A stretch of 64,000 bases of DNA from Planctomycetota bacterium (lineage in GTDB: Bacteria > Planctomycetota > UBA1135 > GCA-002686595), in assembly GCA_016714045.1 (NCBI GenBank), contig JADJNY010000007.1:1-64000 (forward strand), in the 5' to 3' direction. Position 1 is the first letter of the stretch. Each line of letters starts with the position of its first letter. Positions 56,720-64,000 of this stretch are shown here, one piece after another. Position numbers and translations under genes: made by a program. Below the pieces are notes generated by a model. That model saw only the letters and a list, made by a program, of their open reading frames with translations. It made no database searches and was not told the origin of the DNA.

Positions 56720-57952
56720 TCACCAGTTCACGCCGTGGCCGTGCGCGCCGACGATCGCCGTGTACTGCACGGCGAAACGCTGCGCATCGGGGTCGAGGTC
56801 GCTCTCGAGGGCGCTGGCCGCGAAGCGCAGCCGGTGGAACTCCGAGAGTTGCCACGTGTAGTACGCCTCGACTTCGCTCGCGTCGGAGCCGGCGGCGTCC
56901 GTGAGCTCGGTGCTCGAGTATTGCAGGCCGACGCTGTGGCTCGGGTTCCAGGCACAGTCCACGAACGCGAACCAGCCGGTGCGCGTGTCGTCGACGGCCG
57001 CGACCGTGTCGTTCGTCGGATCGCCGTCGCTCCCGACGTCGGTCACATCCGCTCCGACGTCGCCCGTGCTGACGAGGAACTCACCGCCGACGGTCCAGCG
57101 CTCCAGGCCGGTGTCGTCGTGCCAGCCGTACGTCACGTCGACGCCGTAGACGGTGTTGTCCAAGCCCACCGCCGCGTCGCCGCTCGGCGAGAACGCGAAG
57201 GCATAGTCGGGGATCACGCGCGCGGACGCACCGAGTTGGAACGTGCCGTTGTCGCCGACGTCGTGGAACGCAGTGACGCGCGCCGTCGCGTTCAGGTCGC
57301 CGGCGCTCTTGCGCTCGGCCACCTCGGCAAACGCGCTCGTGCCGTCGTCCTCGGCTTCGGGGAGCAGGGACCGGAAGGCCCCGATCGACCAGCGCAGCGC
57401 GCCGGCATCGCCCGTCGTCGTCCAGCAGTCCCACTGGACGCCGTCGCCCTTCACTTCGTCGCCGAGGAACGTGCGCAGCACGAGCGGGCGCTCGAGCGTG
57501 CGCAGCTCGTGCACGTGCGTCTGCATCTGCTTGCCGAAGTCGATGAAGAAGCGCCCCGCGCGCAGGGTCGAGTTGCCCCCGAGGCCGGTGTAGTGGACCG
57601 CGGCCTCCTCGACGTTGAGCGACTCCTCGTCGGCGGCGGCGATGAAGTAGGCCCAGGCGTTCGGATCGACCCAGGCCTGCGCGGCGAGTTCGAGCACCCG
57701 CAGCGAGAGGTCGACGCCGTCGTCGCCTCCGTCGGCGTTCACCTGGTCGGCGACGCCGTCGAAGACGAACGAGAGCGCGGGATTGAAGGAGTTGTCGAAG
57801 CGCGTCGACTGTCCGGCGTTCGAGCCCGAGGCCGGGTTGGCCGGCGCCGCGGAACGCGGCATGCCCGGCGTCTGGAACACGGCGCCCTGCGCCTGGACGG
57901 GGAGCGTGAGCGCGGCCGAGGCCGCGCCGAACAAGAGAATCTTGGCGTGCAT
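56720..57952 (-). CDS. Outer-membrane beta-barrel protein of the metal operon
   Basis: 410 residues: signal peptide (LLFGAASAALTLPVQAQ), then a porin-like alternation of amphipathic strands (SFNPALSFVFDGVAD; GRFFIDFGKQMQTHVHEL; GASARVIPDYAFAFS; LRFAASALESDLD) ending in a C-terminal Trp (HGHGVNW) after the aromatic strand, typical of BAM substrates. A His-rich stretch (QTHVHEL) may bind metal. Position between a small metal-binding-like protein and ZnuA-type genes suggests outer-membrane entry of zinc or a similar ion. It resembles zinc-regulated outer-membrane receptors without a TonB box. Confidence 0.8.
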   Translation of the reverse strand: MHAKILLFGAASAALTLPVQAQGAVFQTPGMPRSAAPANPASGSNAGQSTRFDNSFNPALSFVFDGVADQVNADGGDDGVDLSLRVLELAAQAWVDPNAWAYFIAAADEESLNVEEAAVHYTGLGGNSTLRAGRFFIDFGKQMQTHVHELRTLERPLVLRTFLGDEVKGDGVQWDCWTTTGDAGALRWSIGAFRSLLPEAEDDGTSAFAEVAERKSAGDLNATARVTAFHDVGDNGTFQLGASARVIPDYAFAFSPSGDAAVGLDNTVYGVDVTYGWHDDTGLERWTVGGEFLVSTGDVGADVTDVGSDGDPTNDTVAAVDDTRTGWFAFVDCAWNPSHSVGLQYSSTELTDAAGSDASEVEAYYTWQLSEFHRLRFAASALESDLDPDAQRFAVQYTAIVGAHGHGVNW

Positions 57953-58189
57953 GGTTCGAGCCGCCCGAGGGCGGCGAGCAATCGGTGTGGAGGGGCGCAC
58001 GACAGCACGTGCTGCCGCGCGGAAGCAGCGCCGCTCCGAACGGAACGGCGCCTCGCGCCCGACGGGCCGAGGGCCCTGGCGCGGCGAACTGCGGCGCGTC
58101 GCGACGAAACGCTCCTCGAGACCGGACTCGTGGCCACGCGGGCCGGTGAGCCGCGGTCGAGCGAGCGGACGGCGAGCGCTCGAACGCTC

Positions 58190-58468
58190 TCAGCCCTCCA
58201 GCGGCGGCGCGCGCGGTCGGCCCTCGAACCCGAGCTCGACCGTGCGTGCATCGAACCGGGGCTCGTCCTCGCGAACGAGCCGCACGAGCCCGGGCCCCAT
58301 CAGCCGGAACGCGTCCGGCGCCTCGATCTGCACGAGGTGGCACGCATCGCAGGACGTGCCGTGGTCCTCGAGATGGAGCGCCTGGTGTCCGGGACCCGAG
58401 AACAGGAGGCCGCCGATCAGCAGCACGCACAGGAGCGTGAGCAGGATCTGGCGGACCTTCGGACTCAT
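58190..58468 (-). CDS. Small anchored protein with HxxxHxxxH and CxxC motif (DUF2946-like)
   Basis: 92 residues: one membrane segment (ILLTLLCVLLIGGLLFS), followed at once by GHQALHLEDHGTSCDACHLV, a dense His/Cys cluster suited to metal binding, and then a Pro/Arg-rich tail. The pattern recalls DUF2946 proteins found beside copper or zinc transport genes. It starts the minus-strand metal operon, though 237 bases separate it from the barrel gene. No catalytic motif. Confidence 0.65.
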   Translation of the reverse strand: MSPKVRQILLTLLCVLLIGGLLFSGPGHQALHLEDHGTSCDACHLVQIEAPDAFRLMGPGLVRLVREDEPRFDARTVELGFEGRPRAPPLEG

Positions 58469-58598
58469 ACCGGCACGGTATCGCCGACGCGCTCCGCTCG
58501 CAACCGCTCGAGTGCGGACGCACGTGGCCCTTGCAGAAGCGGGAAGGCCGCTAACGCTGGCGTCCGTTCGATCGTCGAGCGCGGATACGGAGGTCCGC

Positions 58599-59939
58599 AT
58601 GCTCGCACTCGCTCTCGTTCTCGCGCTCTCGTCCTGCTCGTCGAACCCTGTCGCGCCCCACGCGGACGCGCCCCCGCGTGCGTGGGACGGCCGGACGCGC
58701 GCCGTCCACGAATGGGGGACGTTCGTCTCCGTGCAGGGCTCCGACGGCGTGGCCCTCGACGGTCTGCGCCACCACGACCGGGACCTGCCGGACTTCGTGC
58801 ACGACCTCGCGCGGGCCGGAGGGATCACGGCGCTCCAGCTGAAGATGGAGACGCCCGTCGTCTACTTCTACGCCCCGGGCACGTGGCGGATCGAAGTCGA
58901 CGTGCGCTTCCCGCGCGGTCTCGTCACGCACTGGTGGCCGACCGCGCAGCGCGTCAACGTGCCCTGCGCACGCACGGCCGAGGCGCTCGACGAGCACGTC
59001 GCGCGCGCGTCGAACCTGAAGGACGGCTTCGTGTCGTGGGGCCGGCGCGACGACCTCGTGATCCTGCCGCCCGCGACCGAGGTCGAACTCGCTCCGGTCG
59101 CGGCCGACGATCCGTGGGGCTTCGCGCGTGAGGTCGCGGCGAACCCGCTGCGCGTCGTGCGCACGGTCGAACAGGAGGGGAGCGCGACGCGCTACGAACT
59201 CGAGCACGAGCGCCTGCTCTTCTACCGCGGCCTCGGGGACTTCGCGCTGCCACTCGCAGTGCGCGTGCGCACGGAAGAGCGGCGCGTCGACGAACGCGCG
59301 GGAATCGTGCGACGCCTGGGGCTCCACCTCGAACTCGCGTCGGGTTCGGAGGCGCTGCGCGGCCTCTTCGTGATCGACGTCGAGGGCGACGTCGCCGGGT
59401 TCGCGCGTCTCGGCGACCTCGCGTCCTCGCGCGCGGCAGACGTCGAGCTCGCGCTCCGTCCGAAATCCGAGGCGACGGCGGAGCTCGTGCAGGTCGTCGC
59501 CGCGGAGCTCGGACGCGCGGGCCTCTTCGCCGACGAAGCGACGGCGATGGCGCGGACCTGGCAGCACGCCTGGTTCGGCGACGAAGGCCTGCGCGTCTTG
59601 TACGTCCTCCCCGCGGGCGTGATCGAGCGCGAGCTGCCGCTCACGGTGTCGCACGGCGTGCACCAAGCGGTCGGAGCGAGCACGTGGGACGCGGCGCCGC
59701 CGGAGTCGATCGTGCGCGTGTTCGTGGCGCGCACCGAGGTCCTCACGCCCGCGCGAGAGCGCGAGCTGCGCGACGCGGTGCGCCGCACGCGCGCGGGGGA
59801 GGCGAAGGCCGCCGAGGAGATCGAAGCCTGGGGCCGCTTCGCCGCGCCGTGGCTCCAGCGCGTCGCGGCGCTCGAGCCCGACCCCGTCCTGCGCGCGACG
59901 GCGCTCGAGCTGCGCGCCGCGGCTCGCCGCCGGCCCTGA
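58599..59939 (+). CDS. Lipoprotein of unknown function
   Basis: 446 residues. Lipobox LSSC (LALALVLALSSC), then VHEWGTFVSVQGSDGVALDGLRHHDRDLP, KMETPVVYFYAPGTWRIEVDVRFP, ALRGLFVIDVEGDVAGF and LYVLPAGVIERELPL. This pattern recurs in exported proteins of planctomycetes and myxobacteria, but I know no function. The second half is helical. A GGAGG site eight bases before ATG 58599 sets the start. Divergent from the metal operon. Confidence 0.75.
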   Translation: MLALALVLALSSCSSNPVAPHADAPPRAWDGRTRAVHEWGTFVSVQGSDGVALDGLRHHDRDLPDFVHDLARAGGITALQLKMETPVVYFYAPGTWRIEVDVRFPRGLVTHWWPTAQRVNVPCARTAEALDEHVARASNLKDGFVSWGRRDDLVILPPATEVELAPVAADDPWGFAREVAANPLRVVRTVEQEGSATRYELEHERLLFYRGLGDFALPLAVRVRTEERRVDERAGIVRRLGLHLELASGSEALRGLFVIDVEGDVAGFARLGDLASSRAADVELALRPKSEATAELVQVVAAELGRAGLFADEATAMARTWQHAWFGDEGLRVLYVLPAGVIERELPLTVSHGVHQAVGASTWDAAPPESIVRVFVARTEVLTPARERELRDAVRRTRAGEAKAAEEIEAWGRFAAPWLQRVAALEPDPVLRATALELRAAARRRP

Positions 59940-60147
59940 TCGCGCGCGTCGGAAGAACCTTCCCGGAACCGCGGGCGCGCGGCGGGGTTCCATGCGGGAC
60001 GAGGAACGACCCTGCATGCTCCCCCCGCGACGCCCCGCGCACGACACCTGGATCGATGCCCTCGATGTCCTGGGGACGCTCGTCGACGCGCTCGTGCGCT
60101 GCGTCTGCGCGCCGCCGGGCGCCGAGGGGCGCGAGCTCCCAAGCCGC

Positions 60148-62196
60148 TCAGTCGCGCGCGGGCGTGACGAGGAGGTCGACGGTCGCGACGCCCCAATCGC
60201 CCCCGTCGAGCCGGACGGCCCGCGCGCCGCGCGTGCGGACCTCGGCGCGCGCGAGCTCGAGCACGCCCGGTAGCGCGCCCGCGTCGCGCAAGCGCTCCCC
60301 GGACACGAGCGGCGCGAGGTCGACGGGTTTCGTCGTCGCGACGACGAGATAGCGATCGCGCATCGGACGCGCGAGCGGCCAGGCCTTCGACGCGGTCACG
60401 TTGACGGGGATCGCGAGCGTTTCGCCCGCGCCGAGCCGCAGGTCGCTCGCGCCCGCGTGCGGCCAGACGAGGTCGACGCTGCGCGCCTCCGTGACCGAGA
60501 GCACCGAGACGGCGAGCTCGACCTGGGTCGCGTTGGTGACCTCGAGCATCGCGAGTGAGAGCTCGTGCTCCGCGTCGAGCGTGCCGCGCGCCGCGTACGC
60601 GGGGCCGGCGCCCGCGGCCGGCGCGCGCGGTTCGGCCGAGCGCGCGCGTGCTTGGCTCGTGGCCGCTTGGAACGACGCGAGCTCGGCCGCCGTCGGCGCG
60701 CGGAACTTGCAGGCGAGGCGCAGCGCGCCCGGATCGCCCGCGAGCGCGACGAGCGCCTGGTGTCGCAGCTCGGCTCGCAGCGCCGCGTCGAGGCCCTTCG
60801 CGCGGTCCGCGTCGCTCTCGGCCGCGGGCGAGGTCCACAGGCGGAGACCTACGCCGTCGCGGAGCTCCGCCGCGCCGCGCGCGTCGAGCGCGAGCCGATA
60901 GGCCTCGCGGGCGTCGTCCGCGAGCGCGACGCGCGTGTCCTTCGCGAGCGCGCCGCGCAGCGACTGCGCGCGCGCGCTCGCGCCCGCTGGGGCTTCGATC
61001 CGCACGACGAGCGGCGGTCGGCCCGCGGGTCGGCTCTCCTCCAACGCGCGCAACGCGCCGGCGGGCGGCGCGCTCGGCGGGGGATCACACCAGCGCGCGG
61101 TGGCTTCGACGGCGCCCGCGGTCGCGATCTCGGCGCGCCCGACCACGGCGCCATCCGCGGCGCGCAGGACGAGCCGCGATCCCGCCGCCAGCCCGTGCAA
61201 CGTCCCGGCGCCGATCCACGCGCCGTTCGCCGTCGCGCGCGCGAGGAACCCAGGCGGCCGGGGCGCGAACGCGGCCCCAAACAGCTGGCGGGAGAGCGCG
61301 CCTTCATACGCGACCTGCTGCGACGGAACGCGCGCGGCGAGCTGGACCGCGGCGTCGTCGACGATCTCGCGGTACGTCGCGCCCGGCCGCGCCGCGTCGA
61401 GCGCGCGCAGCAGGAAAAGGCTGAGCGCGCCGCCGCGCTCCGGCGCGCCGTCCGTGCTCGTGCCGGGGACCTCGATCTCCTGCGCGAGTTGGTGCGGGAG
61501 GCAGGCCGCGACGTGCACGTACCGATCGGCTTCGAGCGTGCGCGCGTCGCCGTCCTCCTGCAGCTCGATGCCGGCGGGCCACGCCGCGCGCAGCAGTCGT
61601 TCGCGATCGAGCGGCCGTCGTCCGTCGTCGGCGGCGCGCGTGCTCGTTCCGCCGGAGCCCCGCGTCGTGCCGTCTGAGTGGCACGCGTCCGTCACGACGG
61701 TGACGCGCGCGGTCTTGCGCGTGAGCGCCCAGAGGAGCGAGCGCAGCTCGTCGTCGCAGACGTCCCACGCGCCGTCCGCTCCGTCGGCCCGGCTGTCCCA
61801 GGCGAGGAAGGTCGAGTCCATGTGGCCCGGCTCCGCGCCCGCGGCCCCGCTCGCGTCGGGGACGCGCGAGCCGTGGCCCGAGAACCAGAACACGGCCTCC
61901 GTGTCGGGCCCCGCGCGGTCGATGAGCGCGGAGCGGAACGCCTGGAGGATCCCGGCGTGCGTCGCGCGCTCGTTCTCGAGGACAACGACGTCTTCCGGCG
62001 CGAAGCCGAAGCGCTCGACGAGCAGCGCGCGCGCGCGGCGCGCGTCGGCGACGCACCCTCCGAGCTTCGCGAAAGCGGCCGGCGTGCCCGGCGCGTAGGT
62101 GTCGATCCCGACGAGCAGGGCGACCTTCGACGCGCGGGGCGCCGCCGGACGGGACGTCTGGAAGAGCGCGAGGAGGAGGGCGAGCCGGGCGAGCAT
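60148..62196 (-). CDS. Caspase-fold (orthocaspase-like) exported protease with C-terminal DUF4384-like domain
   Basis: 682 residues with a short signal peptide. The p20 domain has KVALLVGIDTY, the catalytic histidine in FWFSGHGSRV (His108) and the catalytic cysteine in VTDACHSDG (Cys172), with DSTFLAWDS between. The middle (about 300-480) is a mixed region. The last ~130 residues have ARSVDLVWPHAGASDLRLGAGETLAIP and RYLVVATTKPVDL, as in DUF4384. Prokaryotic members cut after Arg/Lys. Here the signal peptide puts the protease outside the cytoplasm. Divergent from the ECF sigma gene. Confidence 0.85.
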   Translation of the reverse strand: MLARLALLLALFQTSRPAAPRASKVALLVGIDTYAPGTPAAFAKLGGCVADARRARALLVERFGFAPEDVVVLENERATHAGILQAFRSALIDRAGPDTEAVFWFSGHGSRVPDASGAAGAEPGHMDSTFLAWDSRADGADGAWDVCDDELRSLLWALTRKTARVTVVTDACHSDGTTRGSGGTSTRAADDGRRPLDRERLLRAAWPAGIELQEDGDARTLEADRYVHVAACLPHQLAQEIEVPGTSTDGAPERGGALSLFLLRALDAARPGATYREIVDDAAVQLAARVPSQQVAYEGALSRQLFGAAFAPRPPGFLARATANGAWIGAGTLHGLAAGSRLVLRAADGAVVGRAEIATAGAVEATARWCDPPPSAPPAGALRALEESRPAGRPPLVVRIEAPAGASARAQSLRGALAKDTRVALADDAREAYRLALDARGAAELRDGVGLRLWTSPAAESDADRAKGLDAALRAELRHQALVALAGDPGALRLACKFRAPTAAELASFQAATSQARARSAEPRAPAAGAGPAYAARGTLDAEHELSLAMLEVTNATQVELAVSVLSVTEARSVDLVWPHAGASDLRLGAGETLAIPVNVTASKAWPLARPMRDRYLVVATTKPVDLAPLVSGERLRDAGALPGVLELARAEVRTRGARAVRLDGGDWGVATVDLLVTPARD

Positions 62197-62339
62197 GGGG
62201 GGGACTCGGGGATGGGGGCACCACTCTAGGGGCGGTTCGCTGCCGCGCGAAGGCCCGGAGCGCGCGCGCTGGGTGCTCGCCCCGCCCTTTCGCGCGCCCT
62301 AGACTCGGAAGCACGTCGTCCCCGTCCCCGGGAGCCCGC

Positions 62340-62963
62340 ATGTCCGACTCCGTCACCCGATCGCTCGAACTCGTGCTGCGCGCGCAGGGCGGCGATCGCG
62401 TTTCCCTCGACCGGCTCATCGAGCGTTACCGCGACCGCGTGCTCAAGATCGTGCGACTGCGCCTCGGCACGAAGCTCCGCGAGCAGGTCGACTCCGAGGA
62501 CATCCTCCAGGAGACGTTTATCACCGCGGTGCGCAAGCTCGAGAGCTTCGAGATTCGCGAGGAGGCGAGCTTGATCCACTGGCTCGCGAAGCTCGCCGAA
62601 CGCCAGATCATCGCCGCCGCCGACTTCCACGGCGCGCGCAAGCGCGACCATGGGCGCAACGTGTCCCTCTCCGGTCCGGTGCACGGCGACGCGGTCAGCG
62701 GCACGCAGGTCTTCTTCGCCGCGGACACGACGCAGCCGCTCGCGCGGCTCGCGCGCGCCGAAGAAGGCCGCATCGTCGAGGACTGCCTCGCGCGGCTCGC
62801 CGAGGAGTACCGCGAGCTGATCCTCTTGCGGAACTACGCCGGCGCGTCGTGGGAGACCGTCGCCGAGGAGACGGGCCGCCCGAGCCCGGCCGCCGCGCGC
62901 ATGATGCACGCGCGCGCGATGGTCGAACTGGGAAAGCTCGTCCGTGAGGCCGGGCTCACGTGA
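62340..62963 (+). CDS. ECF-type RNA polymerase sigma factor
   Basis: 207 residues. Region 2: LDRLIERYRDRVLKIVRLRLG, then VDSEDILQETFITAVRKLESF. Region 4: DCLARLAEEYRELILLRNYAGASWETVAEETGRPSPAAARMMHARAM. A gap of roughly 40 residues lies between them. No anti-sigma gene is near. A Ser/Thr kinase begins 118 bases downstream on the same strand, the arrangement of planctomycete ECF/kinase pairs in which phosphorylation is thought to control the sigma factor. Confidence 0.9.
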   Translation: MSDSVTRSLELVLRAQGGDRVSLDRLIERYRDRVLKIVRLRLGTKLREQVDSEDILQETFITAVRKLESFEIREEASLIHWLAKLAERQIIAAADFHGARKRDHGRNVSLSGPVHGDAVSGTQVFFAADTTQPLARLARAEEGRIVEDCLARLAEEYRELILLRNYAGASWETVAEETGRPSPAAARMMHARAMVELGKLVREAGLT

Positions 62964-63081
62964 GCTCGGTCCGCGCGGGGGGGCGAGCGAGCGGCTCGAC
63001 TCCCACCGGATTCTCCCTTCGTCCGCGCGCAGGGCGCTCCTCCCGCTCCTGGAGCACCCCGCGAGCTCCTCGCGCTTCCCG

Positions 63082-64000
63082 ATGAACGACCAACCGTCCG
63101 ATCCCGAGCCGTCGCCCGAAGACCTCGCGGCGGAGTACCTCGCGCGTCTCGAGGACGGCGAGTCGGTCGACCTCGGCGACCTCGCCGCGCGCCTCCCGGC
63201 GGAGCGTCGCGCGGAGCTGTACCAGCTCGTCGGCGGCGTCGAGCGCGTCGAGCGCGTGCTCCCGCGGTCGCCCATGCCGGGCGACGCGTTCCACGGTCGC
63301 TACCAGATCGTGAAGCAGGTCGGCGAGGGCGGCATGGGGCGCGTGTACCTCGCACGCGACCGCGAGCTCGGTCGCAGCGTCGCGCTCAAGGTGATGACCA
63401 CGATCGGCAGTGACGCGAGCGCGCGCGCCCAGCTCCTGCTGAAGGAGTCGCGCCTCCTTGCGGCGTTGCGGCATCCGAACATCGTCGCGGTGCACGACTC
63501 GGGGATCGAGGGCGGGCTCGCGTGGCTCGTGATGGATTTCGTCGACGGGCGTTCGCTCGCGGACGTGCTCGACCGGATGCGCGCCGAGACCGCGCGTTCG
63601 CCGAGCGGACGCATCGCGGCCCGCGACGGCGAGCAGTGGGCGCGCGCGATCGATCGGAGCGAGGCTCCCGGACGCACGTCGTTGATCGATCCGCGCGATT
63701 GGTACCGGACCGCTGCGCGGATCGCCTGCGAGATCGCGCGTACGCTCGAGGCCGCGCACGGGGCCGGCGTGCTCCACCGCGACCTCAAGCCCGCGAACGT
63801 GATGCTCACGGCGGGCGGGGAGCCGGTCGTGCTCGATTTCGGCCTCGGCGGCAGCGAACAGGTGAAGGTCGGCGACGTGACGGAGCGCCTCTACGGCAGC
63901 CTCCCGTACCTGGCGCCCGAGCAGGTGAAGGCCGAGCGGATCGGCCTCGATCCCCGCACGGACGTCTACCAGCTCGGCCTCGTGCTCTACGAGATGCTCG
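63082..64000 (+). CDS. PknB-type Ser/Thr protein kinase (cut by window end)
   Basis: 306 codons are visible with no stop. An N-terminal acidic region of about 65 residues precedes the kinase: VGEGGMGRVYLA (glycine loop), VALKVM (Lys), ESRLLAALRHPNIVAVHD, HRDLKPANVM (catalytic loop), VLDFGLGG and GSLPYLAPEQV. An unusual insertion of about 45 residues, rich in Arg/Ala, lies between the hinge and the catalytic loop. It follows the ECF sigma gene by 118 bases. The C-terminal (sensor) part is outside the window. Confidence 0.93.
   Translation, partial: MNDQPSDPEPSPEDLAAEYLARLEDGESVDLGDLAARLPAERRAELYQLVGGVERVERVLPRSPMPGDAFHGRYQIVKQVGEGGMGRVYLARDRELGRSVALKVMTTIGSDASARAQLLLKESRLLAALRHPNIVAVHDSGIEGGLAWLVMDFVDGRSLADVLDRMRAETARSPSGRIAARDGEQWARAIDRSEAPGRTSLIDPRDWYRTAARIACEIARTLEAAHGAGVLHRDLKPANVMLTAGGEPVVLDFGLGGSEQVKVGDVTERLYGSLPYLAPEQVKAERIGLDPRTDVYQLGLVLYEML

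Noticed and set aside
59992..60273. Small plus-strand frame of 93 codons after the lipoprotein gene
   Set aside because: It overlaps the caspase-like gene antisense by over 120 bases, has an Arg/Ala/Pro composition and no family resemblance. GC bias alone explains it.

Overview
The window is 64 kb of very GC-rich bacterial chromosome with strong G/C bias at third codon positions. The gene content points to a planctomycete-like organism. Indicators are an ECF sigma factor next to a PknB-type kinase, a second ECF factor fused to a membrane and extracytoplasmic module, a caspase-fold protease, a DUF1570-type metallopeptidase, several secreted proteins sharing a Cys-containing C-terminal domain, and many SGNH hydrolases. 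No rRNA gene, recognised tRNA, CRISPR array or transposase is visible. The assignment is an inference from architecture, not from a marker gene.

Layout. 0-9 kb: end of an unknown gene, lysine 6-aminotransferase (lat), a secreted Ycf48-like propeller, two paralogous DNRLRE-type exported proteins, then a DHH phosphoesterase and rlmN on the minus strand. 9-19 kb: a very large exported metallopeptidase-like gene, the sigma-factor/membrane fusion, and the classic tig-clpP-clpX operon. 19-24 kb: an SRPBCC protein, two small molybdopterin-fold proteins, a sirtuin and a PAS histidine kinase/response regulator pair. 24-28.5 kb: a sulfur (possibly selenium) module with an ArsR regulator, two rhodanese proteins, two YeeE/YedE transporter halves and a divergent DsrE/YedF-like protein. 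28.5-36.3 kb: NUDIX, ettA, sialate O-acetylesterase, an SGNH protein, an ALDH7-type dehydrogenase that would use the product of lat, and a HicB-like protein. 37.2-40.7 kb: the most unusual gene, HEAT repeats plus two AAA+ modules plus a complete RF2-like release-factor module that has lost the GGQ and SPF motifs. 40.8-48.4 kb: a glycosyltransferase, an SGNH protein and two very large paralogous secreted proteins. 48.6-52.7 kb: aerobic benzoyl-CoA (box) pathway genes boxC and boxB with a divergent boxR. 52.7-58.5 kb: an SGNH protein and a five-gene metal-uptake operon (small HxxxH/CxxC protein, outer-membrane barrel, binding protein, ATPase, permease). 58.6-64 kb: a lipoprotein, a caspase-like protein, an ECF sigma factor and the start of a Ser/Thr kinase.

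Functional links. lat and the ALDH7 protein together would convert lysine to 2-aminoadipate. boxC/boxB would perform the ring epoxidation and ring opening of benzoyl-CoA under boxR control. The 24-28 kb genes form a sulfur import/trafficking unit with divergent transcription around an AT-rich palindrome. The 54-58 kb operon spans outer membrane, periplasm and inner membrane for metal import.

Caution. Seven loci, including the broadly conserved clpP, are split by about ten single-base indels, yet the protein is conserved on both sides of each. I annotate these as whole genes with apparent frameshifts. Assembly error looks more likely than gene decay, but reads would have to decide.
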